Source: Hylemonella sp.
Lineage (GTDB): Bacteria; Pseudomonadota; Gammaproteobacteria; Burkholderiales; Burkholderiaceae_C
NCBI GenBank assembly: GCA_030695415.1
Contig: JAUYQZ010000009.1
Coordinates: forward strand, 1-59,686
Length of the DNA stretch: 59,686 nucleotides
Reading direction: 5' to 3'
Notes under the pieces: model-generated
Databases searched by the model: none
What the model saw: only the letters and a program-made list of their open reading frames with translations
What the model was told of the DNA's origin: nothing
Translations under genes and position numbers: made by a program
Part shown: positions 18,483 through 25,854 of the stretch, piece after piece
How the letters are laid out: each line of letters opens with the position of its first letter
How positions within the stretch are numbered: the stretch's first letter is position 1

Positions 18483-19331
18483 ATGCTTGACCGCATCCGC
18501 GCTTCGCTCCCCTCGCTGGCCCCGGCCGAACAGCGCGTGGGCCAACTCGTACTAGCCGATCCGCGCGCCTTTGCCAATCTGCCGGTCAGCGAGCTGGCCG
18601 ACCGCTCGCACGTGAGCAAACCCACGGTGGTCCGCTTCTGCCGCAGCATGGGCTACGACGGCCTGTCCGACTTCAAGCTCAAGCTCGCGGGCACGGTGAG
18701 CGAGGGCGTGCCCTTCATCCACCGCAGCGTCGACGTGGACGACAAGACCAGCGACGTGGTGGTCAAGGTCATCGACAACACGGTGTCGGCTTTCCTCAAG
18801 TACCGCAACAACGCCAGCACCGCCGCCATCGACAAGGCCGTGGCCGTGCTGGCCGCCACCTACAAGACCGGCAAGCGCATCGAGTTCATCGGCGCAGGCA
18901 ATTCGGGCATCGTGGCGCTGGACGCACAGCACAAGTTCTTCCGCCTGGGTGTGAACACCGTGGCCTACAGCGACGGCCACATGCAGGTCATGAGCGCCTC
19001 GCTCATGGGGCCGGGTGACTGCATGGTGATCATCTCCAACTCGGGCCGCACGCGCGACCTGATGGACGCCTGCGACATCGCCCGCAAGAACGGCGCTACC
19101 ACCATCGTCATCACCACCAGCGGCTCGCCCCTGGCCATGGCCGGCCACATCCATCTGGCCGCTGACCACCCCGAGGGCTACGACCGCTACAGCCCCATGG
19201 TGTCGCGCCTGCTGCACCTGATGATCGTGGACATCCTGGCCACCTGCGTGGCCCTGCGCATCGGCGGCAACCGCCTGCAACCCATGCTCAAGGAAATGAA
19301 GAACAACCTGCGCAACAAGCGTTACGCCTGA
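18483..19331 (+). CDS. hexR: HexR-type RpiR-family transcriptional regulator
   Basis: A 282-residue repressor with an N-terminal RpiR helix-turn-helix (about residues 1-77: LADRSHVSKPTVVRFCRSMG) and a C-terminal SIS sugar-phosphate-binding domain (about 125-260: RIEFIGAGNSGIVALDAQHK, VIISNSGRTRDLMDAC). It closely resembles HexR, which controls glucose and Entner-Doudoroff metabolism and senses a phosphorylated sugar acid. A matching operator lies 60 bases upstream, which suggests autoregulation. Its placement beside tal-pgi supports central-carbon control. The distinction from other RpiR regulators rests on overall similarity and the operator, so the symbol is probable rather than certain. 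Confidence 0.85.
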   Translation: MLDRIRASLPSLAPAEQRVGQLVLADPRAFANLPVSELADRSHVSKPTVVRFCRSMGYDGLSDFKLKLAGTVSEGVPFIHRSVDVDDKTSDVVVKVIDNTVSAFLKYRNNASTAAIDKAVAVLAATYKTGKRIEFIGAGNSGIVALDAQHKFFRLGVNTVAYSDGHMQVMSASLMGPGDCMVIISNSGRTRDLMDACDIARKNGATTIVITTSGSPLAMAGHIHLAADHPEGYDRYSPMVSRLLHLMIVDILATCVALRIGGNRLQPMLKEMKNNLRNKRYA

Positions 19332-19354
19332 GGCCCTGCGCCACAAGGAGCGTC

Positions 19355-20143
19355 TCAAGGATGGCGGGCCACCAAAGCCCCATCCAGCTCCACCGCTCCG
19401 TACCAGGCGCGGGTTTGCGATTGCGTGTTGTCGCTGTCGGTCATGATGGCCACGCTGATCAGGCGCCCCGGATCTTCGCCGAAGACCGCGCGGAAGTCGG
19501 CGCGGATGTCCCGCTCATACGCCAGCCACTGGTTCAGGCGGGTCTCGGCCGACTCCACCACCAGTTTACGGATGCGATCCGTGCGCGGATTGGTGATGAC
19601 GCTGCCCGTCGGACGCGTCGGGCACCAGACGTACATCAGGGTCGCATAGGGCAGAGGCTCGCCCGTCATGAGCTGCGCCAGTTCGGACACCATGAGGTCA
19701 CGCGTTGACAGACGCGCGCGATCGCCATCGAAGCTCAGCACGACCCGCACCACCGAATCCTCGGCCTCGCGCCGCGCCATGTCAGAGGCCGGCATCAGCG
19801 CGGGCACCTTCCAGGAGAAACGGATGAGCCCCAGCTGCTGGGGCTCCAGCACCAGCTTGCGCCGCAACAGACTGGCCGAAGACTCTGCAATCACCTCCAG
19901 CACGTCCCGGCCGCCGTAGCTTGCCGCCCGGTAGTCCGTGGACGCCTTGCCCGGCAGGGGCATGTGCTGCCAGCCCTGAAAGGCCCGCGACTCGCCCGCA
20001 GACGCTCCCGGCGATGGTGCCTTCGAGGCACAAGCAGTGAGGGCGAGCAGCGCCAACATGGCAGAGCCGAGGGCGCAGAAGCCCCGCCATGGCGCAACAT
20101 CCGGTCTGCAAATCCATCTCTTCACAAGGCGGCTCCTGTCCAT
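19355..20143 (-). CDS. DUF3047 lipoprotein
   Basis: About 262 residues from the ATG at 20143. The N-terminal hydrophobic segment ends LALLALTACASK, a fair lipobox although it sits unusually far from the start. The body fits DUF3047: FQGWQHMPLPGKASTDY, the SASLLRRKL strand, LGLIRFSWKVPALMPASDM, DSVVRVVLSFDGDRARLS, LMYVWCPTRPTGSVITNP and SVAIMTDSDNTQSQTRAWYGAVEL. Function is unknown. A longer frame from 20182 would start inside the porin's terminator hairpin, so I prefer 20143, though no strong ribosome site is visible. It is convergent with hexR. Confidence 0.75.
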   Translation of the reverse strand: MDRSRLVKRWICRPDVAPWRGFCALGSAMLALLALTACASKAPSPGASAGESRAFQGWQHMPLPGKASTDYRAASYGGRDVLEVIAESSASLLRRKLVLEPQQLGLIRFSWKVPALMPASDMARREAEDSVVRVVLSFDGDRARLSTRDLMVSELAQLMTGEPLPYATLMYVWCPTRPTGSVITNPRTDRIRKLVVESAETRLNQWLAYERDIRADFRAVFGEDPGRLISVAIMTDSDNTQSQTRAWYGAVELDGALVARHP

Positions 20144-20170
20144 GAAAACATGTGCGTCACTCCATAAAGA

Positions 20171-20200
20171 AAGCCCCGCCACCTTGCGGTGACGGGGCTT
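20171..20200 (-). terminator. Intrinsic terminator of the porin gene
   Basis: Stem AAGCCCCGCCACC (20171-20183) and GGTGACGGGGCTT (20188-20200) with one internal mismatch and loop TTGC. On the minus strand it is followed by TTTCTTTAT, about 37 bases after the porin stop. Confidence 0.85.
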
Positions 20201-20236
20201 CGCGTCAACTCAATACTGGCTTACGCCAGTGCTGAA

Positions 20237-21295
20237 TTAGAACTGAACAACCAGGCCAACGGCAGAGCCGACGGTCTTCTGCTCGGCGATGTTTCCACCG
20301 GTGCCAGTGGAAGCGTCGAACTTGCCGGTGGTGCCGACACGGCCGTACACGTAGGTCTGCTTGCTCAGAGCGTAGTTCACACCCACCACGTAGTCAGAAC
20401 CCTTGGAGTCAGCGCCACCGGTGATGGTGCGGGTGTTGTTGCCGATACCGGCCAGCAGGGTGGCCTTGCCCATCGGGACGGACACTTGAACGTTGGTCTC
20501 TTTGTCTTCCGTATCAATGGGAGAAGCGGCGGCGGTCGATGCCTTCCGGGCGATCATGCCAACACGGACTTCAGCGACGCCGAAGTTGTAGGCACCAAAC
20601 AAGGACGTGCCCTTGGTCACGCCTTCGGGAACGCCAACACCGCCAGCGTAGCTGCTGTTGTTACCAAAACCAATACCTGCTTGCAGCGGGCCGCTGGCGT
20701 AACGCAGCGTACCCTGGGTCACGGTGCTCTTGGTGTCGGAAACCGTGGAGGAAGTATCCGTGGTGCCGTACAGAACAGCAGCCGTGAAGCCGCTCATGTT
20801 GGGCGTGCTGTAGACGACCGAGTTGGCGACGTTCGAGCCAGCACTGTCGGCGTTATAGAGGTTGCCGATATCCAGGCGGGTCGCGCCGAAGTAGGACGAG
20901 GAAGCGCCGATACCGAACAGGAGGGAGCTGTTGCGGCCGAGGGACACGGAACCGAAGCCGCCGGACAGACCGACGTTGGCCTGACGGCTCATGTTGGCGG
21001 CGCTGGTGGTGCCGTTGCCGGCGCCGGAGACACCGAGGTTGCCGTTGGCAACATAGATGTCCTGCTCCAGGTTGAAGGTGGCCTTCATGCCGCCGCCCAG
21101 GTCCTCGGAGCCCTTGATGCCCCACAGGCTGGACACGGCGTTGTGCGACTCAATGCCGTTACGCTTGCTCTCGGTGGTGGCGGAGGTGGTGAGGGTGGTG
21201 TTGGCGTAGCCAGCGTCCAGACGGCCGTAGACGGAAACTTGAGCGAAAGAAGCGGTGGCAGCCAGGGCAGCCACGGCAATCAGGGTCTTTTTCAT
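20237..21295 (-). CDS. Outer-membrane porin (betaproteobacterial trimeric type)
   Basis: A 352-residue general porin. The signal peptide MKKTLIAVAALAATASFA is followed directly by QVSVYGRLDAGY, the standard first strand of betaproteobacterial porins. Alternating amphipathic strands run through the protein (GSVSLGRNSSLLFG, EVRVGMIARKAST, DYVVGVNYALSKQTYVYGRV), and the chain ends in phenylalanine (GLVVQF), the BamA recognition signal. GGAGAA lies upstream of the ATG at 21295; the frame extends to 21475 without signal-peptide character. It probably forms a trimeric diffusion channel. It is a monocistronic unit with its own terminator. Bases 21,296-21,556 upstream are A/T-rich near the left part and probably carry its promoter. 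Confidence 0.95.
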   Translation of the reverse strand: MKKTLIAVAALAATASFAQVSVYGRLDAGYANTTLTTSATTESKRNGIESHNAVSSLWGIKGSEDLGGGMKATFNLEQDIYVANGNLGVSGAGNGTTSAANMSRQANVGLSGGFGSVSLGRNSSLLFGIGASSSYFGATRLDIGNLYNADSAGSNVANSVVYSTPNMSGFTAAVLYGTTDTSSTVSDTKSTVTQGTLRYASGPLQAGIGFGNNSSYAGGVGVPEGVTKGTSLFGAYNFGVAEVRVGMIARKASTAAASPIDTEDKETNVQVSVPMGKATLLAGIGNNTRTITGGADSKGSDYVVGVNYALSKQTYVYGRVGTTGKFDASTGTGGNIAEQKTVGSAVGLVVQF

Positions 21296-21556
21296 GTTGA
21301 AAGTTCTCCAAAGGTTTAACAAGGGGCTCCAAAGGGAGTTTTCGTTGCCCCGGCTAACCTCCTCTAACAAGGAAGTTGCGTGTATTGCACCAGAGCCCGA
21401 TGGACGGGTCAAAGGAAACCCCCACGGCCTGCGGATTCGCCCCCTGTTTCGTTGTGACCCTGCAACATTGCACAAAGAAGAGGCAACGCGGATTCCGTTC
21501 GACCGAATGTTTTATCAATAAGCTCTAAAATTGGCGCCATTAATAGCGCTTTATTT

Positions 21557-21823
21557 ATGCAAACTTTGCTGGTGAATCGGGCGGTGAGCATGTCCCAGTT
21601 CAAGAAGAACCCCGCCGCCGTGCTGCGCCAGGCCGAAGGCCGCCCGGTGGCCGTGCTGAACCACAACCGCGTCGGGTTCTACCTCCTGGAGCCCCCCCTG
21701 CTCCAAGTCCTGCTGGAGGAGTTGGGCCGGCTGCGCCAGGCCGACCCGGCTCATGCCGGGGCGGCGCCCCACCAACAGCTGATCGAAGCCTTGTTGAGCC
21801 AGGCCAAAGCGGCAAGCGCTTGA
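21557..21823 (+). CDS. Orphan Phd/YefM-like antitoxin
   Basis: An 88-residue protein with the Phd/YefM (prevent-host-death) DNA-binding fold: [20 protein letters not shown], then [20 protein letters not shown]. Such antitoxins form dimers that bind their own promoter and neutralise a toxin encoded just downstream. No toxin gene follows. The next gene, coq7, starts 19 bases on in the same direction. An in-frame ATG at 21590 would remove the first strand, so 21557 is preferred. It may be a solitary regulator that has lost its toxin, possibly controlling coq7. That role is inferred from spacing only. Confidence 0.7.
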   Translation: MQTLLVNRAVSMSQFKKNPAAVLRQAEGRPVAVLNHNRVGFYLLEPPLLQVLLEELGRLRQADPAHAGAAPHQQLIEALLSQAKAASA

Positions 21824-21842
21824 GTTCGAGACAATCCTGCCT

Positions 21843-22472
21843 ATGACCACGCCCACCGATGCCCTGCTCAGCGCCGCCGACACGGCCCTGCGCACCCTGT
21901 TTGCTCCGCCTCGTGCCGCACGCCCCATGCCGCAGCCGGCCACGCCGGGCGCCGATCTGACGGACCAGGAAAAGCGCCTGTCGGCTGCACTCATGCGCGT
22001 GAACCACGTGGGCGAGGTCTGCGCCCAGGCGCTCTACACGGCTCAGGCCCTGACCACACCCGACCCGGCCCTGCGCGCGCACTTCACGCGGGCCTGTGCC
22101 GAGGAGACCGACCACCTGGCCTGGACCCAACAGCGCCTGGACGAACTGGGCTCGCGCACTTCCCTTCTCAATCCGCTGTGGTACGCCGGCGCCTTTGGCA
22201 TCGGCCTGCTGGCAGGGCGCTTGGGCAACGCCGTCAGCCTGGGTTTCGTGGTGGAGACCGAACGCCAGGTGGAAGCCCACCTGATGAGCCACATGGACCG
22301 GCTGCCCGCGGGCGACACCGCCTCACGCGCCATCGTGGCGCAGATGGCCGCCGACGAGGCGGCCCATGCCGTGGACGCGCAGAAGGCCGGGGCGATGGAG
22401 CTGCCGGGGCCGGTGCAGGGCCTGATGAAGGCAGCGGCCAGAGTGATGACCACCACCGCGCACTACGTCTGA
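21843..22472 (+). CDS. coq7: Demethoxyubiquinone hydroxylase Coq7
   Basis: A 209-residue di-iron monooxygenase that hydroxylates 3-demethoxyubiquinol in the next-to-last step of ubiquinone synthesis at the inner membrane. The carboxylate/histidine iron ligands are visible in [42 protein letters not shown] and [12 protein letters not shown]. The hydrophobic helix [20 protein letters not shown] is the usual membrane-contacting part. The length is typical of proteobacterial Coq7 (about 205-215). It follows the Phd-like gene by 19 bases and is probably co-transcribed with it. Confidence 0.95.
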   Translation: MTTPTDALLSAADTALRTLFAPPRAARPMPQPATPGADLTDQEKRLSAALMRVNHVGEVCAQALYTAQALTTPDPALRAHFTRACAEETDHLAWTQQRLDELGSRTSLLNPLWYAGAFGIGLLAGRLGNAVSLGFVVETERQVEAHLMSHMDRLPAGDTASRAIVAQMAADEAAHAVDAQKAGAMELPGPVQGLMKAAARVMTTTAHYV

Positions 22473-22514
22473 GAAAACCGCTTCGACTTCCCTCGCTTGC
22501 GCTGACTTTGCCTT

Positions 22515-22587
22515 CCCCGTTCGCGCTGAGCCTGTCGAAGCGCAGCGCAATGCCAAGCAGGGACTTCGACCAGCTCAGTCCGGACGG
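22515..22587. repeat. REP-like palindromic repeat, copy 1
   Basis: CTGAGCCTGTCGAAG (22526-22540) faces CTTCGACCAGCTCAG (22564-22578), with CCGTTCG-type flanks. The same motif is repeated at 24681-24741. It lies between the convergent coq7 and OsmC-family genes. Confidence 0.7.
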
Positions 22588-22596
22588 AAATGGTTG

Positions 22597-23046
22597 TCAG
22601 GCCTCCAGCACCTCAAAGCCGGTCGTGATCTCGGCCGTCTTGCCCAGCATGATGCTGGCCGAGCAGTACTTGTCGTGGCTCATCTTGATGGCACGCTCCA
22701 CGGCGGCCGCTGGAATGCCTTTGCCGGTCACGGTGAAGTGCATATGGATCTTCGTGAAGACCTTGGGGTCTTCCGTGGCGCGCTCGCTGCTGAGCTTGAC
22801 GCTGCAGCCGCGCACCTCGTGCCGGCCACGCTTGAGGATGAGCACCACGTCGTAAGCGGTGCAGCCACCGGTGCCAGCCAGCACGGTTTCCATGGGCCGC
22901 GGGGCCAGGTTCTGGCCACCATTCTCGGGCTTGGCGGCGTCGGGCGCGCCGTCCATCATCAGCACGTGGCCACTACCAGTTTCGGCCACGAAACCCATGC
23001 CCGAGCGTGCGCCGGTGGCGCCGGTCCAGCTGACTGTGCATTCCAT
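22597..23046 (-). CDS. OsmC-family peroxiredoxin-like protein
   Basis: A 149-residue protein of the OsmC/YhfA group. Both redox cysteines are present: C62 in AGTGGCTAYDVVLIL and C128 in HDKYCSASIML. The substrate-binding PMETVLAG segment and the FTVTGKGIPAAAVERAIKMS helix are typical. OsmC proteins reduce organic hydroperoxides with two cysteines; the YhfA branch is less well defined. It is divergent from ilvA with 59 bases between the two starts, so both promoters lie in that short space. Confidence 0.9.
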   Translation of the reverse strand: MECTVSWTGATGARSGMGFVAETGSGHVLMMDGAPDAAKPENGGQNLAPRPMETVLAGTGGCTAYDVVLILKRGRHEVRGCSVKLSSERATEDPKVFTKIHMHFTVTGKGIPAAAVERAIKMSHDKYCSASIMLGKTAEITTGFEVLEA

Positions 23047-23105
23047 GTTCTGTTCCTTGTCAAAATGCGGGTTGCATTAAATTATCCCCGCACACCGGTT
23101 CCCGC

Positions 23106-24653
23106 ATGAAAACACGCCCGCTCCAGCCCGCCGACTACCTGAAAAAGATCCTGACCGCCCGGGTCTACGACGTGGCCGTGGAATCGCCCTTCGAGCCCGC
23201 CAAGGCCTTGAGCCGCCGCCTGCACAACAAGGTACTGCTCAAGCGCGAGGACCAGCAGGCAGTGTTCAGCTTCAAGCTGCGCGGCGCCTACAACAAGATG
23301 GCGCATCTGACGCCCGAGCAGCTAAAGAAGGGCGTGATCTGCGCCTCGGCCGGCAACCACGCCCAGGGCGTGGCGCTGGGTGCCAACCGGCTGGGCGCGC
23401 GCGCCGTGATCGTGATGCCCACGACCACGCCGCAGCTCAAGGTTGACGCCGTCAAGGCCTTGGGCGGCGAGGTGCTGCTGCATGGCGACAGCTACTCCGA
23501 CGCCCACACCCAGGCCCTGACCCTGCAGAAGAAGCAGGGGCTGACCTTCGTGCACCCCTTCGACGATCCGGACGTGATTGCCGGCCAGGGCACGATTGCC
23601 ATGGAGATGCTGCGCCAGCACCAGGGCCCGCTGGATGCCGTCTTCGTGGCCATCGGCGGCGGCGGGCTGATCAGCGGTGTGGCGGCCTACATCAAGGCGG
23701 TGCGCCCCGAGATCAAGGTCATCGGCGTTCAGATGAACGACTCCAACGCCATGATCCAGTCGGTGCGCGCGGGCAAGCGCGTGACGCTGCAGGACGTGGG
23801 CCTGTTCTCGGACGGCACCGCCGTGAAGCTGGTGGGCGAGGAAACCTTCCGCCTGACGCGCAAGCTGGTGGACGACTACATCGAGGTCGACACCGACGCC
23901 GTCTGCGCGGCCATCAAGGACGTGTTTGTCGACACCCGCTCCATCGTGGAGCCGGCTGGCGCGCTGGCGGTGGCCGCGATCAAGCAGTACGTCGCCAAGC
24001 ACAAGACGAAGGGCCAGACCTACGCTGCCATACTGTGCGGCGCCAACATGAACTTCGACCGCCTGCGCTTCGTGGCCGAGCGCGCCGAGGTGGGCGAGGA
24101 GCGCGAGGCGCTGTTTGCCGTGACCATCCCCGAAGAACGCGGCAGCTTCCGCCGCTTCTGCGAACTGATCGGCACCCTGCCGGGCGGGCCGCGCAATGTG
24201 ACCGAGTTCAATTACCGCATCAGTGACGACCGGGAAGCCCATGTGTTCGTCGGCCTCACCACATCGGCCAAGGGCGAGAGCGGCAAGATCGCCACCCACT
24301 TCAAGCGACATGGCTTTGCCGCGCTGGACCTGACGCACGATGACCTGGCGCAGGAACACATCCGCCACATGGTGGGCGGCCACTCCAAGCTGGCGCTGGA
24401 CGAACGCCTGCTGCGCTTTGTCTTCCCCGAGCGGCCGGGCGCCCTGATGAAGTTCCTGAGCCTGATGCGCCCGGGCTGGAACATCAGCCTGTTCCACTAC
24501 CGCAACCAGGGCGCCGATTACGGTCGCATCCTGGTGGGCATCCAGGTGCCGAAGACCGACGACAAGGCTTTTGCCAAATTCCTCGATGCCCTGGGTTATG
24601 CCTATGTGGAGGAGACCCGCAACCCGGCCTACCGGATGTTCCTGCAAGCCTGA
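23106..24653 (+). CDS. ilvA: Threonine ammonia-lyase (biosynthetic)
   Basis: A 515-residue PLP enzyme that deaminates threonine to 2-oxobutyrate, the first step of isoleucine synthesis. The Schiff-base lysine is K57 in VFSFKLRGAY, and the glycine loop is AIGGGGLISGVAAY. Two C-terminal ACT-like domains (about 330-510: ERGSFRRFCELIGTLPGG and ERPGALMKFLSLMRPGWNIS) mark the long, isoleucine-inhibited biosynthetic form rather than the short catabolic TdcB. It is monocistronic, divergent from the OsmC gene, and followed by a REP-like repeat. Confidence 0.97.
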   Translation: MKTRPLQPADYLKKILTARVYDVAVESPFEPAKALSRRLHNKVLLKREDQQAVFSFKLRGAYNKMAHLTPEQLKKGVICASAGNHAQGVALGANRLGARAVIVMPTTTPQLKVDAVKALGGEVLLHGDSYSDAHTQALTLQKKQGLTFVHPFDDPDVIAGQGTIAMEMLRQHQGPLDAVFVAIGGGGLISGVAAYIKAVRPEIKVIGVQMNDSNAMIQSVRAGKRVTLQDVGLFSDGTAVKLVGEETFRLTRKLVDDYIEVDTDAVCAAIKDVFVDTRSIVEPAGALAVAAIKQYVAKHKTKGQTYAAILCGANMNFDRLRFVAERAEVGEEREALFAVTIPEERGSFRRFCELIGTLPGGPRNVTEFNYRISDDREAHVFVGLTTSAKGESGKIATHFKRHGFAALDLTHDDLAQEHIRHMVGGHSKLALDERLLRFVFPERPGALMKFLSLMRPGWNISLFHYRNQGADYGRILVGIQVPKTDDKAFAKFLDALGYAYVEETRNPAYRMFLQA

Positions 24654-24680
24654 ACCCTGCTTTCGCACCGAGTCCACATA

Positions 24681-24741
24681 CCGTTCGGACTGAGCCTGTC
24701 GAAGTCCCCGCAACGCTTCGACAAGCCCAGAGCGAACGGGG
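24681..24741. repeat. REP-like palindromic repeat, copy 2
   Basis: CCGTTCGGACTGAGCCTGTCGAAG-type left arm (24681-24704) and CTTCGACAAGCCCAG plus AGCGAACGGG on the right (24716-24740). It shares the CTGAGCCTGTCGAAG core with the copy at 22515-22587. It separates ilvA from the enoyl-CoA hydratase gene. Confidence 0.7.
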
Positions 24742-24771
24742 AAAACCTCAACACACCCATCCGGAGCCAAA

Positions 24772-25551
24772 ATGACTTACGAACTGATCCAGGTCCGCAC
24801 CGAAGCCGGCAAGGTCGGCATCATCACCCTGAACCGCCCCAAGCAGCTCAATGCCCTGAATGACCAGCTGATGGACGAGCTGGGCGCTGCACTCAAGGCC
24901 TTCGATGCCGACGCAGCCATCGGCTGCATGGTCATCACCGGCAGCGAAAAGGCCTTTGCCGCTGGCGCCGACATCGGCGCCATGGCCGGCTACAGCTTTG
25001 CCGACGTCTACAAGGGCGACTACATCACGCGCAACTGGGAACAGATCCGAAGCATCCGCAAGCCGGTGATCGCCGCCGTCAGCGGCTTTGCCCTGGGTGG
25101 CGGCTGCGAGTTGGCCATGATGTGCGACTTCATCATTGCCGCCGACAACGCCCGCTTCGGCCAGCCCGAGATCAAGCTGGGCGTCATCCCCGGCGCCGGC
25201 GGCACGCAACGCCTGCCGCGTGCGGTGGGCAAGGCCAAGGCCATGGACATGACGCTGACCGGCCGCATGATGGACGCCGCCGAGGCCGAGCGCGCCGGCC
25301 TGGTCAGCCGGGTCGTGGCGCTGGACAAGCTGATGGAGGAAACGCTGGCCGCCGCCCTGATGATCTGCGACTACTCGCAGGTGGCCGTGATGGCCGCCAA
25401 AGAGGCGGTCAACCGCGCCTTTGAAGGCACACTGAGCGACGGCATCATGTTTGAGCGCCGACTGTTCCACGCCCTGTTCGCCACCGCTGACCAGAAGGAG
25501 GGTATGGACGCCTTCGTCAGCAAGCGCAAGCCGGCCTTCCGGAATTGCTGA
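24772..25551 (+). CDS. Enoyl-CoA hydratase (crotonase family)
   Basis: A 259-residue crotonase that adds water across the 2-enoyl-CoA double bond in fatty-acid or amino-acid degradation. The oxyanion-hole segments [11 protein letters not shown] and [15 protein letters not shown] are clear. The first catalytic glutamate lies in GGCELAM, and the second in [20 protein letters not shown]. The fold ends with the usual [15 protein letters not shown]. Sequence and length fit short-chain enoyl-CoA hydratases of the PaaF/EchA type, and the pathway cannot be told from context. It is flanked by a REP-like repeat and a tRNA gene, so it is probably a single-gene unit. Confidence 0.93.
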   Translation: MTYELIQVRTEAGKVGIITLNRPKQLNALNDQLMDELGAALKAFDADAAIGCMVITGSEKAFAAGADIGAMAGYSFADVYKGDYITRNWEQIRSIRKPVIAAVSGFALGGGCELAMMCDFIIAADNARFGQPEIKLGVIPGAGGTQRLPRAVGKAKAMDMTLTGRMMDAAEAERAGLVSRVVALDKLMEETLAAALMICDYSQVAVMAAKEAVNRAFEGTLSDGIMFERRLFHALFATADQKEGMDAFVSKRKPAFRNC

Positions 25552-25572
25552 GGCGCCAAAAAACGCTATAAT
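25545..25572 (+). promoter_or_regulatory. Promoter of tRNA-Met
   Basis: TTGCTG (25545-25550) and TATAAT (25567-25572) are 16 bases apart. The -35 box overlaps the end of the hydratase gene, and the -10 box is 12 bases before the tRNA. Confidence 0.7.
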
Positions 25573-25583
25573 TTCGCCCTGTC

Positions 25584-25660
25584 GGTGATATAGCTCAGTT
25601 GGTTAGAGCGCAGCATTCATAATGCTGATGTCGGTGGTTCAAATCCACCTATCACCACCA
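25584..25660 (+). tRNA. tRNA-Met (anticodon CAT)
   Basis: A 77-base cloverleaf with an encoded CCA end. The acceptor arms are GGTGATA and TATCACC with discriminator A. The D-arm is AGCTCAGTTGGTTAGAGC, the anticodon stem-loop is CAGCA-TTCATAA-TGCTG, and the T-arm is GGTGG-TTCAAAT-CCACC. The paired first base (G1-C72) rules out initiator tRNA-fMet, whose first pair is mismatched. A CAT anticodon could also belong to lysidine-modified tRNA-Ile2, but the overall sequence fits elongator methionine better. Confidence 0.92.
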
Positions 25661-25669
25661 AACACCTCG

Positions 25670-25704
25670 AAACCCGCATGAGCCCCCGCTCTGCGGGTTT
25701 CTTT
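25670..25704 (+). terminator. Terminator after tRNA-Met
   Basis: AAACCCGCA (25670-25678) pairs with TGCGGGTTT (25692-25700), followed by CTTT. It lies ten bases after the tRNA. Confidence 0.8.
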
Positions 25705-25854
25705 GCATGACCACCGCCATGTTCCCGCAAATTCCGGCCTGGATCGATCGCCCCGCCCAGTACTCAAAAAAGCGTGCCCGTTGCTGCCACGCGGTCAGCG
25801 CCGGAATGGCTCTTGCACGCCTTCCCTGAATTTGCAGGCTTCACTACACCACTC

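Noticed and set aside
21557..21823. Complete toxin-antitoxin pair
   Set aside because: Only the antitoxin-like gene is present; coq7 follows and the porin gene is divergent.
25584..25660. tRNA-Ile2 or initiator tRNA-fMet reading of the CAT anticodon
   Set aside because: The paired first base excludes fMet, and the body resembles elongator Met more than Ile2, although lysidine modification cannot be seen in DNA.
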